From Planctomycetota bacterium (GTDB taxonomy: Bacteria; Planctomycetota; PLA2; JAEUHO01): a DNA stretch of 45,836 nucleotides. This document shows, one piece after another, positions 44,660 to 45,836 of the stretch (its first letter is position 1; the number at the start of each line of letters is the position of its first letter). The notes under the pieces are model-generated. The model was not told the DNA's origin, did no database searches, and saw nothing but the letters and a program-made list of their open reading frames with translations. Position numbers and translations under genes: made by a program. Location of the stretch: NCBI GenBank assembly GCA_020851795.1, contig JADZCA010000036.1, positions 1 through 45,836 of the forward strand, given 5' to 3'.

Positions 44660-44886
44660 GTTAGCTCTCCGACCCTCGGTGCCCTTGTCTGGGCTCGAAT
44701 CGACCTCGACGAGCACGATTCTCACGAGACGTCGATCTCACGGTAGAAGCCGAGCGCCAAACCCGCAAATTCTCGGCTCAGATGTGAACCTTCTCCGTCA
44801 GAGACACCTCCATGAACGACTTGCGCCGCAGGTGGTCGAGCATGACTTGTTTCACCGTGGCGGCGGCGCGCCTCGATTGGGATGGA

Positions 44887-45471
44887 CTACCGCGTCGGGA
44901 GGCTCGCGGAAGGCGGAAGCCCCCTGATCACTTCAAGATCGGCGAGGATCTTCCGGCACTCGGCCATGAGACTCGGCACGGCGGAAGGCTCCACCGGAAG
45001 CGTGCAAAGCTCAGCGTGCCAGGAGCCTCCCTCTAGGGTGCGCTCCAGATGGACGGGCTCCACATCGATGGAGAGCCAAGACGCAGAGATTTCCGGACGG
45101 CGCTGGATCTTGATCGACTTGGTCGCCTCGTAGAAGGCGAGGACTTGGTCAAGGTTGGTCGGGGGGTAGTCACGAAACTCCGACTCCCCCCCAAGCTTAG
45201 CCTGCAGTCGCACTCGCACTACATGCATCACTCCCTTCGGCCCGATGCGCCGGACAGCAAACGCGTCGATTTCAAGCAGGCCCGTCGTCAGCAACCTTCG
45301 GACCGGCCCCCACTCGATTAGCTCGGGCTGCCCAGGAGCTTGGTTGCCTGCTGCCTCGGGGCTGGCCGCCGCGAGCGGAACTCCATTCGCCCCCCGGCGA
45401 GACGAACTCGCGACAGCTGCGGCCAGCACGACGATCGCGAAGATGGCTGCGCGAGATCTGCGGTCAGCCAC
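44887..45471 (-). CDS. Exported or membrane-anchored hypothetical protein
   Basis: 194 residues from GTG 45471 with GGAG seven bases upstream. A signal sequence (SRAAIFAIVVLAAAVASSS) is followed by a low-complexity linker and a globular part (GLLEIDAFAVRRIG, VMHVVRVRLQAKLGG, DVEPVHLERTLEGGSWHAEL). It ends in a helix (LMAECRKILADLEVIRGLP). No family recognised. It is the first gene of the leftward series; the 227 bases to the next gene hold only a 25-residue frame (44,855-44,778) without support. Confidence 0.6.
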   Translation of the reverse strand: MADRRSRAAIFAIVVLAAAVASSSRRGANGVPLAAASPEAAGNQAPGQPELIEWGPVRRLLTTGLLEIDAFAVRRIGPKGVMHVVRVRLQAKLGGESEFRDYPPTNLDQVLAFYEATKSIKIQRRPEISASWLSIDVEPVHLERTLEGGSWHAELCTLPVEPSAVPSLMAECRKILADLEVIRGLPPSASLPTR

Positions 45472-45485
45472 GGGAATCTCCGTTT

Positions 45486-45511
45486 GTTGACGTCAACCAT
45501 GCGGGACGATA
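45486..45511 (-). promoter_or_regulatory. Promoter TATCGT and 12-base palindrome GTTGACGTCAAC
   Basis: On the minus strand TATCGT (45511-45506) is followed by the perfect palindrome GTTGACGTCAAC (45497-45486) and then the Shine-Dalgarno of the exported-protein gene. The palindrome would cover the transcription start, a typical repressor position. Its TTGACG could alternatively be a -35 element. Confidence 0.4.
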
Positions 45512-45693
45512 GCGGCTCGATCCGGGATCGTCAAGGCTCCGGAACCTGCCAACGACGATGAGACGGTCGATCGTGGAGTGCAGGTGCAATGCCGGGTAGT
45601 TAGCGCGGCCGGAGGTGCAGAGGGGCGCTCCCCCGTCCGACTACGGACGCAAACCCCGAAAGCTGGTGAGGGTGCCCCCAACTCTGGTCCAGC
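45512..45693. other. Non-coding stretch
   Basis: Apart from the promoter just before it and the possible IS end just after it, I see no gene, hairpin or repeat here. Confidence 0.5.
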
Positions 45694-45836
45694 GTAAACG
45701 CCCGCGCAACCTTTCGATTACCCACAGTTCCGTGGGGGGTGCGGTGACGTAACCCGCCGTCCGATCTGGAGTTGAAGGGCTCCGAGCCATCCCATGCGGC
45801 CCACGCGCCCCGTCAGGAGGCGCACATGCCGGACTG
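45694..45836 (+). mobile_element. Possible left end of an IS66-like insertion sequence
   Basis: A GTAAACGCCCGCGCAACC sequence resembles the 5'-GTAA-starting terminal repeats of the IS66 family. It is followed 132 bases later by a well-placed start codon (45826), where IS66 elements have their first small gene. The element runs out of the window, so neither the other end nor the 8-base target duplication can be seen. Confidence 0.28.
45826..45836 (+). CDS. Start of a truncated gene at the window edge
   Basis: ATG 45826 has a full AGGAGG Shine-Dalgarno (45815-45820) five bases upstream. Only Met-Pro-Asp and part of one more codon are inside the window. It could be the first gene of the proposed IS element. 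Confidence 0.4.

Larger units (their letters stand above)
39640..45836. other. Lower-G+C block, probable acquired region
   Basis: From about 39,640 onward A and T rise markedly, codon third positions are no longer almost all G or C, and spurious long antisense frames largely vanish. The genes are nearly all leftward. Only the left boundary is in the window. No integrase, tRNA or direct repeat was seen at the boundary. Confidence 0.6.

Noticed and set aside
44778..44855. 25-residue leftward ORF between two genes of the low-G+C block
   Set aside because: Too short, with no Shine-Dalgarno and no recognisable sequence.

Overview
The window is very G+C-rich (about three quarters G+C by eye) from 1 to about 39,640. 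From there to the end it is clearly less G+C-rich. A planctomycete-like bacterium is the best guess. The reasons are an ECF sigma factor translationally coupled to a Ser/Thr kinase with an N-terminal zinc ribbon, cytochrome-c-like modules of the planctomycete PSCyt1 type, a type III glutamine synthetase, and Gram-negative envelope parts (TolC-like lipoprotein, porin). No rRNA, tRNA or CRISPR array was recognised. The phylum call is inference.

Layout. 415-6195 (+): tripartite MacAB/TolC-type efflux operon. 6219-9721 (-): an exported protein and a TPR/zinc-metallopeptidase-like exported protein. 9982-12978 (+): a CaCA-family cation exchanger and a multidomain class III nucleotide cyclase. 13030-16923 (-): porin, haem lipoprotein, and an ABC ATPase plus permease with a His/Asp-rich loop; a metal-regulator-like dyad lies upstream of the porin. 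17212-22208 (+): cbb3-type oxidase subunits I and II, a one-TM small subunit, and an unusual 876-residue CcoP-like protein. 22327-34523: a cluster rich in amide-bond-forming ligases (type III glutamine synthetase, GCS2 ligase fused to CBS domains, three ATP-grasp proteins) around glycogen genes glgC-glgA and a GDPD phosphodiesterase. 34693-37133 (+): a MauE-like membrane protein, an exported thioredoxin-like protein and a small zinc-ribbon membrane protein. 37226-39448 (-): ECF sigma factor and a kinase gene broken by an out-of-frame internal deletion. 39,640-45,836: a compositionally distinct block holding a 1175-residue protein with both a zincin motif and a transglutaminase-like triad, a zinc-ribbon membrane protein, an exported protein, and possibly an IS66-like end at the right edge.

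Gene expression. Several genes without a Shine-Dalgarno sequence carry a TANNNT hexamer ending 7-9 bases before the start codon, as expected for leaderless mRNA. Genes with a Shine-Dalgarno have the same hexamer further upstream. Operons use ATGA, GTGA or TGATG stop/start overlaps. Two families of palindromic repeats sit between genes, and strong hairpins separate two convergent pairs.

Most notable: the CcoP-like protein with three cytochrome-c-like repeats that have lost both haem-attaching cysteines but kept a His-Gly and, in two of them, a Met-Pro-Pro; the zincin/transglutaminase protein of the low-G+C block; and the ligase cluster.
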